From assembly GCA_030562195.1 (NCBI GenBank), contig CM060200.1, positions 28,807,023-28,871,022 of the forward strand: a stretch of 64,000 nt of DNA, in the 5' to 3' direction. Made by a program: the position numbers and the translations under genes. The DNA is from Nipponacmea schrenckii. Taxonomy: Eukaryota > Mollusca > Gastropoda > Lottiidae. The notes beneath the pieces are model-generated. The model was not told the origin of the DNA and did no database searches. It saw only the letters and a program-made list of their open reading frames with translations. Below are positions 36,280 through 47,600 of this stretch, one piece after another (position 1 is the first letter of the stretch; every line of letters starts with the position of its first letter).

Positions 36280-38501
36280 GCCAAACCGTCGTTAACTTAA
36301 GCCGAAAAATTCTCACACCCCTCCAGCATTCAATCTTAGACCGTGGACTTAAATTTATTCCGACTCCTAACTTACCTAACCTTGATTATCTTCAACCGTC
36401 TATTCAACGATTTCAACGGAATCTCAGTTGCACATACTTTTTTCGAAACCACCCTCCACGCGGTGCTAGAACAATGTTTATTCCTAAATCCACGTGGAAA
36501 CCACCTAAAACCGCTATCCATCCAGAAATATTAAACGTATTTACAAGTATGAATAACCAAATATCAAATCTTTCCATAACACACGAGAAGCCTAATCTAA
36601 CGCGAGTAGAACGTGAAGCATTAAATGTACTTAAAAAAGACGATAGCATTGTAATTAAAAAGAGTGACAAAGGTTCATGTTGCGTTATATTAAATAGGGA
36701 AGATTATATTGCAGAAGCAGAGCATCAATTGAATAATCCTAAACACTATGCAATTTTACCGGAGCCGATTTTTAAAGAAACTGCTAATATGATAAACAAT
36801 ATTCTTGCCGACTTAGTTAAAACAAGTCATTTAAAACAGAAACAATATGACTATCTTTCTGCCAAACCTGATTGCCGCGAGAGACACTTATACACTTTGC
36901 CGAAAATTCATAAGAATCCTACCAAGGATTGGTTCATGCCTAATAGAATCCCTAAAGGCCGCCCGATTATCTCTGACTGTGGTAGTGAGTCTTATGCAGT
37001 GTCAGAATACATCGATCATTTCTTACTACCACTAGCATGTCAACATCGAGCCTACCTTAAGGACACAACTGACTTTGTCAATAAAATGAAAAACCTTCAA
37101 GTCCCTTCAAATGCTATTCTAATTTCAATAGACGTAACTTCTATGTACACCTATATCGACAACACTACTGGCCTAATGGCAGTTCGCAAAGCTTTTGATA
37201 GAAACCCAGATCCAGACAGACCCGACGATGCAATTCTACAGCTTTTAGAGATTTGTCTTAGTCGCAATGATTTCACATTTAATGGTAAAACATATCTACA
37301 AACCTCAGGTACAGCTATGGGCAAACGATTCGCCCCTTCATACGCAAACCTTTTCATGGCAGAGTGGGAACGTGAGGTATTACCCCTTTGTCCATTTGAC
37401 CCACTTTTCTATGGACGCTTCTTAGATGACATTTTCATGGTTTGGACTTACTCCATAGAACAATTTTGGCAATTTTTTGAAATCCTCAACAACCACCACC
37501 CGTCCATCAAACTAACAGCCAGTGTCAGTCACAAAAGCATAGATTTTCTCGATACTACTGTTTTTAAAGGTGATTCCATAGCGGAGACTAATAAATTAGA
37601 TATTAAAGTATATTTCAAAGAAACCGACACTCATCAACTTTTGCATAAGAGCTCATTTCATCCAAAACATACATTTTCTGGAATTATTAAGTCACAAGTT
37701 TTACGATTTCACCGAATTTGCACAAGGCCTTCTGATTTCAACCAAGCCTGTACGATTGTTTTCTCAAAACTGAAAGAGCGTGGATACTCTAAACTTTTTT
37801 TACGAAACATAAAAAATTCCACATTAGCACAGTTAGCAGCTAAAAATAGACTTTATGCCGAAGGGCCTCTAGGTTTAAGGAGTGCCCCATGTATGTCAAC
37901 CAGATGCAAAACATGTCCCTTTATATCAGAAACGCATTATTTTCAAAGTAACTCTACGAATAAAAGATACCCGATCCAAGAGCACCTAACATGTGAAAAC
38001 TCGAATGTAATATACTTAATTTCATGTAAAAAATGTCCCAAACAATATATCGGGGAAACAAAGAACAAATTACGCACTCGTTTTAATGCTCACAGATCAG
38101 ATATTAAATTAAAAAAAGACAAGCCTGTTTCTAACCATTTCAATCTTGACGACCATTCACTTGACGATCTCACCCTAACCCCAATTGAGCGCATAGAAAT
38201 CGACTTGCCCGAAGATGAAACTACCAAATTCCGTCAATCTAGAGAAGCCCATTGGATTGAGACATTGAATACAGCAAGACCCATAGGACTTAATATTCAC
38301 CACAGTGTAGGCATAGCACCCTTTGTAGTTCCATTTAATACAACCAGTAATAAAGCAAGTAAGATAGTTCAAACCCATTATAAGAGTCTTCAAGAGAAAT
38401 TTCCTCATGTCTATAAACAGAAAATGATAGTGGCATATTCAAAAAATCAGAACTTAAATGACAACCTTGTTCATAGCAAACTAAAAATAATCTGTACTTA
38501 A
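36231..38501 (+). CDS. Penelope ORF2: reverse transcriptase plus GIY-YIG endonuclease
   Basis: This 756-codon open frame drives target-primed reverse transcription. The first ATG is at 36474, but the 81 codons before it are open and include GLKFIPTPNLPN and QRFQRNLSCTYFF, conserved at the start of Penelope proteins, so translation must enter upstream. Numbering from the ATG: KSDKGSCCVILNREDYI (64-79, RT0-like), LYTLPKIHK (139-147), GRPIISDCGS (162-171), ISIDVTSMYTYI (motif A, D220), TSGTAMGKRFAPSYAN (motif B, 278-292), YGRFLDDIFMVW (motif C, D318-D319), IDFLDTTVF, and a Cys cluster (CKTC, 478-481). The endonuclease begins NVIYLISCKKC (511-521) and QYIGETKNKLRTRF (524-537), a GIY-YIG core with the catalytic Arg region, and ends near HWIETL. 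No stop or frameshift interrupts it. It overlaps ORF1 by 49 nt, which includes a slippery heptamer. Confidence 0.93.
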   Translation, partial: VFKQITGDKNIERPPLGQTVVNLSRKILTPLQHSILDRGLKFIPTPNLPNLDYLQPSIQRFQRNLSCTYFFRNHPPRGARTMFIPKSTWKPPKTAIHPEILNVFTSMNNQISNLSITHEKPNLTRVEREALNVLKKDDSIVIKKSDKGSCCVILNREDYIAEAEHQLNNPKHYAILPEPIFKETANMINNILADLVKTSHLKQKQYDYLSAKPDCRERHLYTLPKIHKNPTKDWFMPNRIPKGRPIISDCGSESYAVSEYIDHFLLPLACQHRAYLKDTTDFVNKMKNLQVPSNAILISIDVTSMYTYIDNTTGLMAVRKAFDRNPDPDRPDDAILQLLEICLSRNDFTFNGKTYLQTSGTAMGKRFAPSYANLFMAEWEREVLPLCPFDPLFYGRFLDDIFMVWTYSIEQFWQFFEILNNHHPSIKLTASVSHKSIDFLDTTVFKGDSIAETNKLDIKVYFKETDTHQLLHKSSFHPKHTFSGIIKSQVLRFHRICTRPSDFNQACTIVFSKLKERGYSKLFLRNIKNSTLAQLAAKNRLYAEGPLGLRSAPCMSTRCKTCPFISETHYFQSNSTNKRYPIQEHLTCENSNVIYLISCKKCPKQYIGETKNKLRTRFNAHRSDIKLKKDKPVSNHFNLDDHSLDDLTLTPIERIEIDLPEDETTKFRQSREAHWIETLNTARPIGLNIHHSVGIAPFVVPFNTTSNKASKIVQTHYKSLQEKFPHVYKQKMIVAYSKNQNLNDNLVHSKLKIICT
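36234..36240 (+). promoter_or_regulatory. Candidate -1 ribosomal frameshift site (T TTA AAC)
   Basis: In ORF1 phase the codons are TCT TTA AAC, so the heptamer T TTA AAC fits the X XXY YYZ rule for tandem -1 slippage. It starts 4 nt after the last stop in the ORF2 frame (TAA, 36228-36230) and lies 36 nt before the ORF1 stop codon. Slippage at this point enters ORF2 directly. A GC-rich hairpin-capable segment (GGCC GCCGCTA GGCC, about 36268-36282) follows, but at a longer spacing than the usual 5-9 nt, so the stimulator is uncertain. Confidence 0.65.
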
Positions 38502-38514
38502 CAGGTACTATACT

Positions 38515-38533
38515 ACTCGCTCATCGGGCGAGT
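38515..38533 (+). other. Stem-loop in the Penelope 3' UTR
   Basis: ACTCGC-TCATCGG-GCGAGT forms a 6-bp stem with a 7-nt loop, 13 nt after the ORF2 stop and followed by a T-rich stretch. It could be a 3'-end recognition structure. It lacks the CTGANGA/GAAA core of a hammerhead ribozyme. Confidence 0.5.
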
Positions 38534-39194
38534 TATTTTATTTTTTCTAATTTCAGATCAGAAGAGAAGAAAATCATCCAACAGATCCAGATCCCAATTT
38601 CTCAATAAGATATTTGTTCCACCCTAGGCCTGTACATTTGGGAGATTCAATCCCTCCCTTCCCCGAAATCAAAAACCGTTCATCGAAAAATCGCCTATTT
38701 TGAATTAATCCAAGATCTCATCAATATAAATGATCACAGCAAGTTTCATTCAAATCAATTCAAATTTTCATTCAATGACAAAAGTAGTCTCTATAGCGTT
38801 TACAAGCCAATTTTAACGCGTTTTGACTAAGTCAAGGTCAATAACTCAAAAACTGTTCGTTGAAAAATGGCCAATTTCGAATTTGTCCAAGATCTCATCA
38901 ATATAAATGATCACAGCAAGTTTCATTCAAATCCGAAAGAAACTGTAGTCTCTATCGCGTTCACAAGCCAATTTATGACGTGTTTTGACTAAGTCAAGTG
39001 CAATAACTCAAAAACCGTTCATCGAAAAATCGCCAAATTCGAACTTGTCCGAGATATCAACTATATAAATGATCAAAACAAAATCCGACAAAAACTGTAG
39101 TCTCTATCGCGTTCACAAGCAATTGAGGACGGACGGACGGACGGGGGTGACGACAATATACGACCACATTATAATGTGGGCGTATAAAAAAAAC

Positions 39195-41870
39195 ACACTA
39201 CAAAAAAAAAATCACCATTACACACTAAATAGATATTCCACAAAAAAGGACAAACTTCGTAAACCTAATAATAATTCTATGAAATGACAGATAATGAAAA
39301 GCAAAAAAACAGTTTTTAACAGTATTGTGTTCATAGATTAGATTATTAATTTTTATAGGATTCTTAGCATGCAATATTTGAAATAAATGCAAGATATAGG
39401 TGCAGCAATATTCTTTTTACGTAAAACTTACAAAGGTAACATCAAAGAAGGAACGAACAAAGAGAACAAATCGGAAATATGTATTAATACATGTTCTGGT
39501 AATTTTCGATTCCGGCTGAACAGGAACTATTGATCAAAGTCCTCGAGAAAAAATAACTTCCGTAAGCCGGTGATTGTAAATGGACGTAGCTCTATCATTC
39601 GAATTAAACTGAACCTTTCATATCAACTTATCCTTGATTGATTCCGGACCTCCAATTGGTACACAGACATTCCTCGAGTGATCGAGTGCACGGTACAGGC
39701 CCGAAAGAGAACAGCTTCTCTCGTGAGTGAGCTGTCTTCTAAAGTTGTTCGGTCGATGTTTTGGTCATATGTAGGCGAAGGTTGACGAAGAGAGCCTCGG
39801 GAAACCGAATATAAACGATTTTTGGATGAGGAGTAGGGTATCGAAAAAGGGATCGGGATGTTTTTAAACATGTTGTGTCTTCACGTCTATGATTCCACCA
39901 CGCAAGCCGTGTTCCATTTTTCGGTATTCAGTCGGGTAAAAAAGAGGCAATACGGGATGATTAGAGGCGTTTCAGGTCGACAATCGGTAACTATCTGTTG
40001 AGATCGGGTCGGTCAACAAAAAAACAGTAGCCGATCACTTACAGCTTATCTATCGGAATTCAAAATTTTAACCTGGATACACTGATAAGTATGATATCAA
40101 ACTTTTCTCAGAAAAAAATAGCCTTGCAAAGCTAAGTGACATACGCCTTCCAGCAGCTTTGAAGTACAAGTTATCCATTATAACTAACACAATGAAAACG
40201 CGAACATAAGTCGGATGCAATATTTCAGTGAAAAATTATCAGATCTTTACGAAAATCAATATTGATCATCTAAATAATAACAATAACCTTCCAAATAAAA
40301 ATGAAAAGAATCCATAGAGAACTGTTGCCTGTAGAGTGAGCACGAGTTGCACCCTATAGCTGGAGTGAAAATCGCTAAGCAGACACGATATTTCGGATGG
40401 AAGGACCGCCGGGGCCCCGGTGCCTAGTTAAAGTCCTCTTCTGCTTAATTATTTGTTACATACAGTACAGATCAACGAGAGCAAAGTATAAGTAGACTTA
40501 TCTTTAAGAGAACCAAGCTTCAGAAGTGAAATTCCTTTGAAGAAATTAGAGATTTTCATATAGTTACTGTTACGTCTGCAGGTAATTAACATACATGTAT
40601 TATATTTAAGACCTTAATCAGCCTGAGTGTTGAACCAGGACCTCTTTATGATTTTAGCTTCCATTTTACTGAATACATCTTAATAAATATATAGAAAACA
40701 GCACAATGTTAACCGAAGATATAATCGATCAGATTTAGTTTATTATGCTGCCATGTTTTATAACAAAGTTATGCACACAAAAAATCATCAACTTCCGTCA
40801 AGATTTCGCACGCATTACAAACCATTAGTCAATTATTATAATCCAGAGCACGCAAATGTATTTGAATCTTTATATTTCCATTAAATCCACGGAACTATTT
40901 TGAATTTAGTGTAAAAAAACATTATGATAGGCAGGGAAGAGGAATGGCGTTATTTTTTCACATGATGAAATTTGTCAGAATAATGATTGTATATCACGTA
41001 CTTGTAAAGGAAGCCTGGAACCATCACGTACTCGGAAATTAAAATCCACCAAAGCCGACAAGGGATAAAGTTTAATTGATTTTGGGTCAAAACATTTTAT
41101 GTTTAAGAAATCAAACGATTTGTTAGAAACAGGAAGAGAAGAAAATAACTAGGAAGATCATTAGTGAGTATCATTGATAACCTGATCTCGTCATCAATAA
41201 TCATAACTTATATAAATAATCTTAAATGTTAGAAAAGGTGGTGGTGGTAACGTAGTTAACGTCCTTGCCAGCTTTGGCTGATTTTATAGACTAGGTAGTT
41301 TCATTTTTGTGTTCGTGGTAGTGGTATAAGAATCAATTGGATGATTAGGAAACTGTTGGTTCGGTGGTTTCAGAAATCGTACGATCAGGTCGGAACGAAT
41401 GTCATGGCGGTGGTGTTAAAAATAAGTTCCCATGAACTTGTATCAAAAGTAACTAGATAAAGCTAATCTAAAGAGAATTTACAATTTATCACAACGTGAA
41501 ATAAAAAGAAAAGGTAGAGAAAATAACAAAATCTTAAAAAATAATTGATGCATGTCACTTTGAAGAACCTAAGAATTTTCATGACCAAGAAATTTTATAA
41601 CACTGGTCTATGCTTTGTAAAATTATAGCAATAAAGTTTTGTTTTCTGATATTTTTCTCCATTGTAATCTATTACGTTTCTTACTTCAGTCCAGTTCTAA
41701 AAAAGTAATTTTTTTACCTATCAATGCGTGTCCATCTCTTGAATATCATGACGCATTGTGAGACCAAAGTGACAGTCATATAGTTATGTGGCCATACACA
41801 CCTCGTAGAAGTATTCTCTTTGATGTTGTCCAACGATATTGGACATATTACCCCAATGATGACGTCACCA
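39195..41870. other. Intergenic, nothing recognised
   Basis: Mostly AT-rich. The segment 39500-40050 is less AT-rich and holds an 82-codon minus-strand open frame (39623-39871) without any recognisable domain, so no gene is called. Confidence 0.4.
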
Positions 41871-41872
41871 GG

Positions 41873-41918
41873 GGGTGATACCTGATATCATTCCTAGGGA
41901 TGATATCTGATATCACCC
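41873..41918. repeat. Inverted repeat with GATATC motifs
   Basis: GGGTGATACCTGATATCAT (41873-41891) pairs with ATGATATCTGATATCACCC (41900-41918), 17 of 19 positions, around an 8-nt loop. A TGACGTCA palindrome lies just before it. It lies about 100 bp beyond the Crypton-like fragment and could be part of that element's end. Confidence 0.6.
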
Positions 41919-42007
41919 TCTGACAAGGAAATTAAAAAAACATTGTAAAGCTATTTTATTTTGATATTATATTAACATATATACACAGTAAGTATATAAT
42001 AAACGAT

Positions 42008-42450
42008 TCACTTGTACAAATCTTCAAATTCCGGATTGCGTAAAATATCCACGTTGGATTTTCTTACCAGACGTAAATGAGAAACCAATCCCATAACAAG
42101 GCTGAAAATTGAGTTTGGTGGGTAAAAATCTCTATTGGTTTTTTGACTTTCACAAAAAATATACTCAGCCAACAGTTTAAATCCGTGTTATCCATAAAAC
42201 CCAAATCACTTAATATTTTCCTATATCCTTCTTTGCGTTCGCCATATTGCCTACATTTTGAAAGTGTTTATCGAACCATTAATTCCATCTCAGTTTATTA
42301 TAGAAACTGATGACTGGGCAAATTCCAAAATGTCTTCATCCTTGGATACTTAGAAACGTTCATCATGATCGTCCACGGGTTCTGCATCCGATATATCCGA
42401 ATAAATGTCCATGTTATTATCAATATTGGTTTCCAGTATAGAATCCAAAA
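42008..42450 (-). pseudogene. Crypton/DUF3504-like tyrosine-recombinase-related fragment
   Basis: One minus-strand frame (42177 to the stop at 42008) reads LLAEYIFCESQKTNRDFYPP, then SIFSLVMGLVSHLR and NVDILRNPEFEDLYK. This pattern (C-x-E-x-(R/Q)K-x-NG, YPP-x-(S/T)(I/L)Y, GLxRHLR, Fxxx(R/L)) precedes the recombinase domain in Crypton-derived DUF3504 / KIAA1958-like proteins. Upstream (42251-42290) NTFKM and AIWRTQR, interrupted by stops, fit the segment before it. Further upstream is an acidic stretch (YSDISDAEPVDDHDER). The catalytic recombinase domain is absent. Several stops make it a dead fragment. Confidence 0.55.
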
Positions 42451-43170
42451 ATTCCACTTTTTGTCTGAATAAGTTGGTCCAGTACATTCTATTATTCTAT
42501 TATGCTTCATACGAGTCTTTTGTTGTTCACTGCACGTTCATGTTTATTTAAGTGTCACGTGTTATTAATCAACCTGTGCATAATAGTACTCAATGAGTAA
42601 ATAACTACAAAACAAACAAGGGATGATACGGAAGAGCCCATGTGGAATATAGGGATGATTAAAATATTACTAGTTTAAATGCTATGTCGATGTGTATGTA
42701 AAATATTACCCTCTTGCCCTCGGTTAAATATTAGAAATATTCGAGGTTAATATTTACTACATATACTGGACAGTTTCGACACTAGGCTTCTCATTTGAAT
42801 GTGAAAAATGATAGCTGAGATTCTGTGATCCTACGAAATCTTGTATTGCGAAGTACGATATGGTCATTTCAAGTATTTACTTAGTCTTGAGTTAGTCTGA
42901 AAGCGTTGAATGCAGAATAGGAAAATCGAATAAAAGTCCAAAAAATAAATATCCAAATATTTCCAAATATATCCGTATTTCTGAATATACATGAACAAAT
43001 GTATGAAATAGGCAACAACGATAATAAGGCTATCCATATTATAATGCAGGTGTATAAGATTACCTTATCAACATTTATTTATTTGACTTTGATTATAGAT
43101 AATTTTTTGAATACAATATTTTATTTTTTTTATTATTTGGTACATTCAAACCAGAATTTATGTTGAGAAG

Positions 43171-44660
43171 ATGTTGCGTCTTTTCATATTAATCTGCTCC
43201 TTTTCTGAATCATTCGGGAAGGGAATGCTTTATCCGAAAAGTTCAGAAAGCAGAAAGATGCAGTATTTGGATGGAATGTGGAATTTTAGAGCGGACAACT
43301 CACCTACCAGAAATACAGGTTTTAAAGACAACTGGCAAACTCAACCATTATTCAGAACAGGTCCAGTGATTCCAATGTGATTCCAATGGCAGTGCCATCC
43401 AGCTACAATGACATAACAGGTGATAAAAATCTACGAGATTTTGTAGGATGGGCTTGATATGATACATAGTTCTTTATTTCGAAAGATTGGCCAAGTCGTC
43501 GAATTGTTGCAAGATTTCACAGTTCACATTACTATTCTATTGTGTATGTAAATGATCAACAAGGCATGACTCATGCTGGTGGACTTCTTCCCTTCGAAAC
43601 CAAAATTAACAATTTCATCCATGTGGATCAACCTAACAGCTTAACGCTAGCACTGAACAACACACTGAGTCTTACAACATTGCCACCGAATACTATTAAG
43701 TATAAGACCGATACAAGTAAATATCCTGATGGATACTTCGTCCAGAAATGGATTTCTTTTACTAATCTGGTATTCACAGGCATGTGCGCATCTACTTGAA
43801 GCAAGAAACATATATTGATAATATAACTGTTACCTCTGATATCGATTTTAATCGTAATTTGGGAATATTAAATTATGAAACAACTTACAACTAATGGTGC
43901 CAATCCCGGGAAATTGCTAGTGGAGCTGTTGGATAAAGATGGTTCAGTTGTATCTGAATCGGGAAATGGCCATATACTATGAACCTTCAAGACCCTGGAT
44001 ACTTGTATACAATGAAAGTGACTATTCAAGGACATCATTCAGATGTTTATAGACTTCCAGTGGGTATCAGAACTGTTAATGTCACAACGGATCAATTTCT
44101 TATCAACTAAAGACCATTCTATTGTCATGATGTAGACAAGCATGACGATGCTGATATAAGAGGCAAAGGTTTAGACTATGATTTGATTGCACGAGATTTT
44201 AGTATGTTGAAAGGGTTAGGGGTAAATTGTTTTAGAACATGGCACTACCCCTATGCTGAAGAAATATTAGACCAAGCGATCAACAAGGTAAAGTTGTTAT
44301 AGACGAGAGTTCTGGTGTAGGTATCAGGAGCAAAAACTTTGGAAATGAATCACTTAATTTCCGAAAAAAATGAGAATCGTCCTAGTGTCTGCATGTGGTC
44401 GGTAGCCAATGAACCCGAAATTAATATTAACGAAGCTGTGCCATATTTTAAAAGTGTTATTGATTATACCAGAAAATTAGATCCAACACGGCCAGTAAGC
44501 TTTGCATATTCTCATAATTACCATAGTGATAAGGTAGTACCATTTGTGGATGTGAGCATGATCAACAAATATTATGGGTGGTATGGTGATACTGGTCATG
44601 CAGATACAACCGAAACAAGCTGCCCATTTGGTTAGAGCACGGTATTATTCCATGTCTCTC
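43171..44660 (+). pseudogene. GUSB: Beta-glucuronidase (GH2) pseudogene, intronless and internally deleted
   Basis: Beta-glucuronidase is a lysosomal or secreted enzyme that removes glucuronic acid from glycosaminoglycans. Plus-strand blocks follow its order closely: a hydrophobic leader then GMLYPKSSESRK and LDGMWNFRAD (from 43171), VPSSYNDITGD, a GGLLPFET sugar-binding block, [41 protein letters not shown], and MWSVANEPE with the acid/base Glu (44411-44413). An 11-bp tandem duplication (GTGATTCCAAT, 43366-43387) shifts the frame; in-frame stops follow at 43455 and 43467, with more shifts later. After GDTGHADT the sequence jumps to QPKQAAHLVRARYY (about 44604-44645), which is the protein's C-terminus, so about 100 residues including the nucleophile Glu are missing. 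The absence of introns suggests a retrocopy, though no poly(A) tail is visible. Confidence 0.88.
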
Positions 44661-47600
44661 TACATTGGTCTGAGAGAAGTTATTGTCCATATAAATTTGG
44701 TTGTCATTAAAATACTCAAAGTTATTCATATTTATATTTCATGTCAGTACCCAATTCAAAAAACGTTATTTTCATGAAATTGTCCATAATCTGTCAGAAT
44801 ATATACACAAAAGCAGGGACTATGTTTCTTAGACATGAAATAGTGTCTTCTTCATGAAATACTACCTTATCGAACGAATATAAAACTTGGACAATAAGAT
44901 TTTATATTCTTCTTTATTGGACTTATCCTGTGTCATAAAGAACAATGTCCCCAAATATTCTGAAACTAATGAAATATAAAGAGACTGTCAATGATTACTA
45001 GCGTTGTCTGGATTTATCGGAACATTGAGATAGTCTGCCGTAGTCTGCTAGTTAAGTCAACCGATGAATAAAATCTCATTTGCCAAGTATAAAATACATA
45101 ACCTTTTGATCATCTGAAGAGGCAGTATTCATTTAAATGGAACCGTTATAATGAAAGATTTTATAGTTTAGAAATCAAACGCAACTGATATCTGTCCGCT
45201 AAAACATTTCCGAGAGAAACGTGATACGAGCCTGGCAAATTGTAGGAATGACTAAACCTCACTTCAATAGCCTTTGGATTTGAATAGTATTTTTGAAGTA
45301 TAGACCGAATTGAAAATAGTCACTTCTCTCTTTAACCTCTCAAACGTAATTATATAGAACCAACCAGGGGCGTATCAAGAACATGCCTGAGAAGGGGGGG
45401 GGGGGGGTAGAGGGAGTACCGAAGTCGGGGGTCTCTAATCTGTCAGTGGCCTACTTGAAGTCGATTGCCTTGACTGTCGACGATACCCATCTCAAAGTTC
45501 TGTATGGTATATAATTTCGATCACTAGCTATTGTTTAATTACTTTCAGATAGATGTTTGGCATTTACATTGATAGTAATAACCTCAATGATAGTGGGGCA
45601 AAATATATTACAAGGATATAGTTTTTTATATACTAGCGACAACCCGTTAGCGTATATTTATTAATTTTCTTAGCGACAACTTGTCTACAAGAAGGAAGGG
45701 TGAAAAAATACAGTAAACAAGGTCATTTCCTTAACGATAACCATGTCAACACATTCGACTTCATTATATTGTTAACATTCAGATTATGTTTTGTTTTGTC
45801 ACACTTTACTTACATCATAATATCGTGAGTTTCATAAACAAAGTTAGTCAACTTACATATTATCAACACCCATTGCATTCAATCTTAAATCACATACTAT
45901 ATAACTGCCATTGCTGTTATCTTATAATGTAATATATTTCGATATTTGTTCGAAGAAGTCAAAACGTACAAAGTTATCAAGACTCAATTCAAACATCTGA
46001 TTGGTAATTTTAGAAACAGCAAGTATGAAATGAAAACATGGTAATGATGTTATGCCTTTTTCTTTTACACTTGACTCTACCTTTACCGGATTGTCAACAA
46101 AATGAAAGAGTATACGATTTTTCAAATTCTTTCTTTAACTAAATACAAATAAATAATGTTTGTTTTATATAAATAATTGGAATCTCATCACGTAATGCAC
46201 CTTTTAAGAAGAGTCAGAAGTAATAATGCTCTATGGCATTTGACAACTCATTACAAAGTCCTGAGTTTGATGTCGAGGGGCAAACGACATATTAAAATCT
46301 ATGCCAACGTGTTTAAATTGTGTGCTAAGAATTATAGTTGGAACAGTTGAGGGGTGGTCTCTGTCAAAATATGAAAGAAGCCATTGCTGGCACAGATAGC
46401 ATCTTAAGCAATTTTCAGCTTGAGCTATGAATGCAATGTGATATTTTGAATGCAGCTTAATTCAAGTGTAATTTTAAAGCTTTAAATTAATCATACAATA
46501 CAAAAAAGATATACATGTACGAAGTAATGAAGAACATATGAATTTGTTTGTAACCAAAAGAATTCCCTTACCTTTAAATAAACTTTAGTGATAATTATTT
46601 TTAATGCTTCACATCTGGTAGATAATTATGCACGCTTTGGTTTGAAGGTTGCTTTTAATACAATAAAACTAAGTAGATGATGGATTTCAAAGTCCTCAAC
46701 GATATAATCATTTCAAGGTCAATACGTTCCTATTACTAGTTACTAGTAGGCACATAATAGTTAAACCATACCTCGATCGTTGTTTGAACATTCCAATCCT
46801 TTTCTCATTTATATGTCATTTTGTCGTATGGTGACAAGGTGGCAATCTCTAAGTAGTTCAGATTTAAGTAAGAAACGTTTACAATTCGTCATCTGTAAAC
46901 ATTTTACTGTTATATTTGCTATGTTAAAACATTCAACCTTTGAGGTTAGCAAGTCAAAAACATTTTCGATATAAAATAGTTCGAAATGGTTTTCTAGCGA
47001 AAATTTTAACAAGTACAGGTATATAAGATGGATACTTTCATTCAACTGTAATGAACTGTTTTTTGACTTTTTGAAGATGAAGACTTTCACGAGTGCCTAC
47101 TTCAAAGTAGATGAAAAGTTCACTTTTGCTTAGATATAGAAATTCGCATCCCAATTGTGACTATTATTTTCGCAAATCAGAGCACATTAACACATTACAA
47201 TATTAGACTCGAACAAAGTGATAATAAGTGGGGATTTAAACGGAATCTACATTCGATTAACTCTAGAGGGTCGTAACACGTTCAGAATCAAATCTTTATG
47301 TGCAGGATTCACATTCAATTTGCCATTAAATTATGGACACGGGAAACCACCAATATTATAAAATAAACACATCCACTGTTTCAAATTTGAAAGGATGTCC
47401 CTTGTATGAACACAGGCGAAAACTAACGTCCATTATAAAAATTAAAGCCTTAAGGCCTGCCTGTTCAATAATATCAGAATGTACAGACACAATGAAAATG
47501 ACTTGAACCCATCTTCTTTACATTGATAGAGCACCCATATTTTTCATATTCTGTGTAAATGCATGACTGGTCAGTGGCCTTATCAAGATGTTTTCGCTGA

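Larger units (their letters stand above)
35430..38650 (+). mobile_element. Penelope-like retroelement, apparently intact coding region
   Basis: Two long overlapping plus-strand frames with no internal stop: ORF1 with an SGNH-like domain (35638-36279) and ORF2 with reverse transcriptase and GIY-YIG endonuclease (36231-38501). A hairpin with T-rich tail follows (38515-38533). This is the only mobile element in the window whose frames look undamaged, so it may be young or active. Boundaries are estimates: no terminal repeats characteristic of Penelope elements, and no hammerhead ribozyme core, could be recognised in the flanks. It sits inside the repeat element at 35009-39194. Confidence 0.85.
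35009..39194 (-). repeat. Inverted-end tandem-repeat element, split by a Penelope insertion
   Basis: The left end, TTGCCTAGCAAGATACGCCC, and the right end, ATGTGGGCGTATAAAA (about 39177-39192), match the ends of the element at 20207-21606 in reverse orientation. Units on both sides of the insertion contain AAGATCTCATCAATATAAAT, ATGATCACA, CATTCAAATC, TCTCTATCGCGTTCACAAGC, TTTTGACTAAGTCAAG and GCAATAACTCAAAAACCG. The right part ends with a (GGAC)n run and GGGGGTGACGACAATATACG. The repeat stops at about 35425 and resumes at about 38655 in a different part of a unit; the retroelement lies between. The exact junctions and any target duplication cannot be fixed by eye. Confidence 0.8.

Noticed and set aside
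38502..38650. Hammerhead ribozyme, known from many Penelope elements
   Set aside because: The hairpin at 38515-38533 lacks the CTGANGA and GAAA core; no full core was found in either flank.
39623..39871. 82-codon minus-strand open frame in a less AT-rich stretch
   Set aside because: No conserved motif, no splice or promoter context that I can support.
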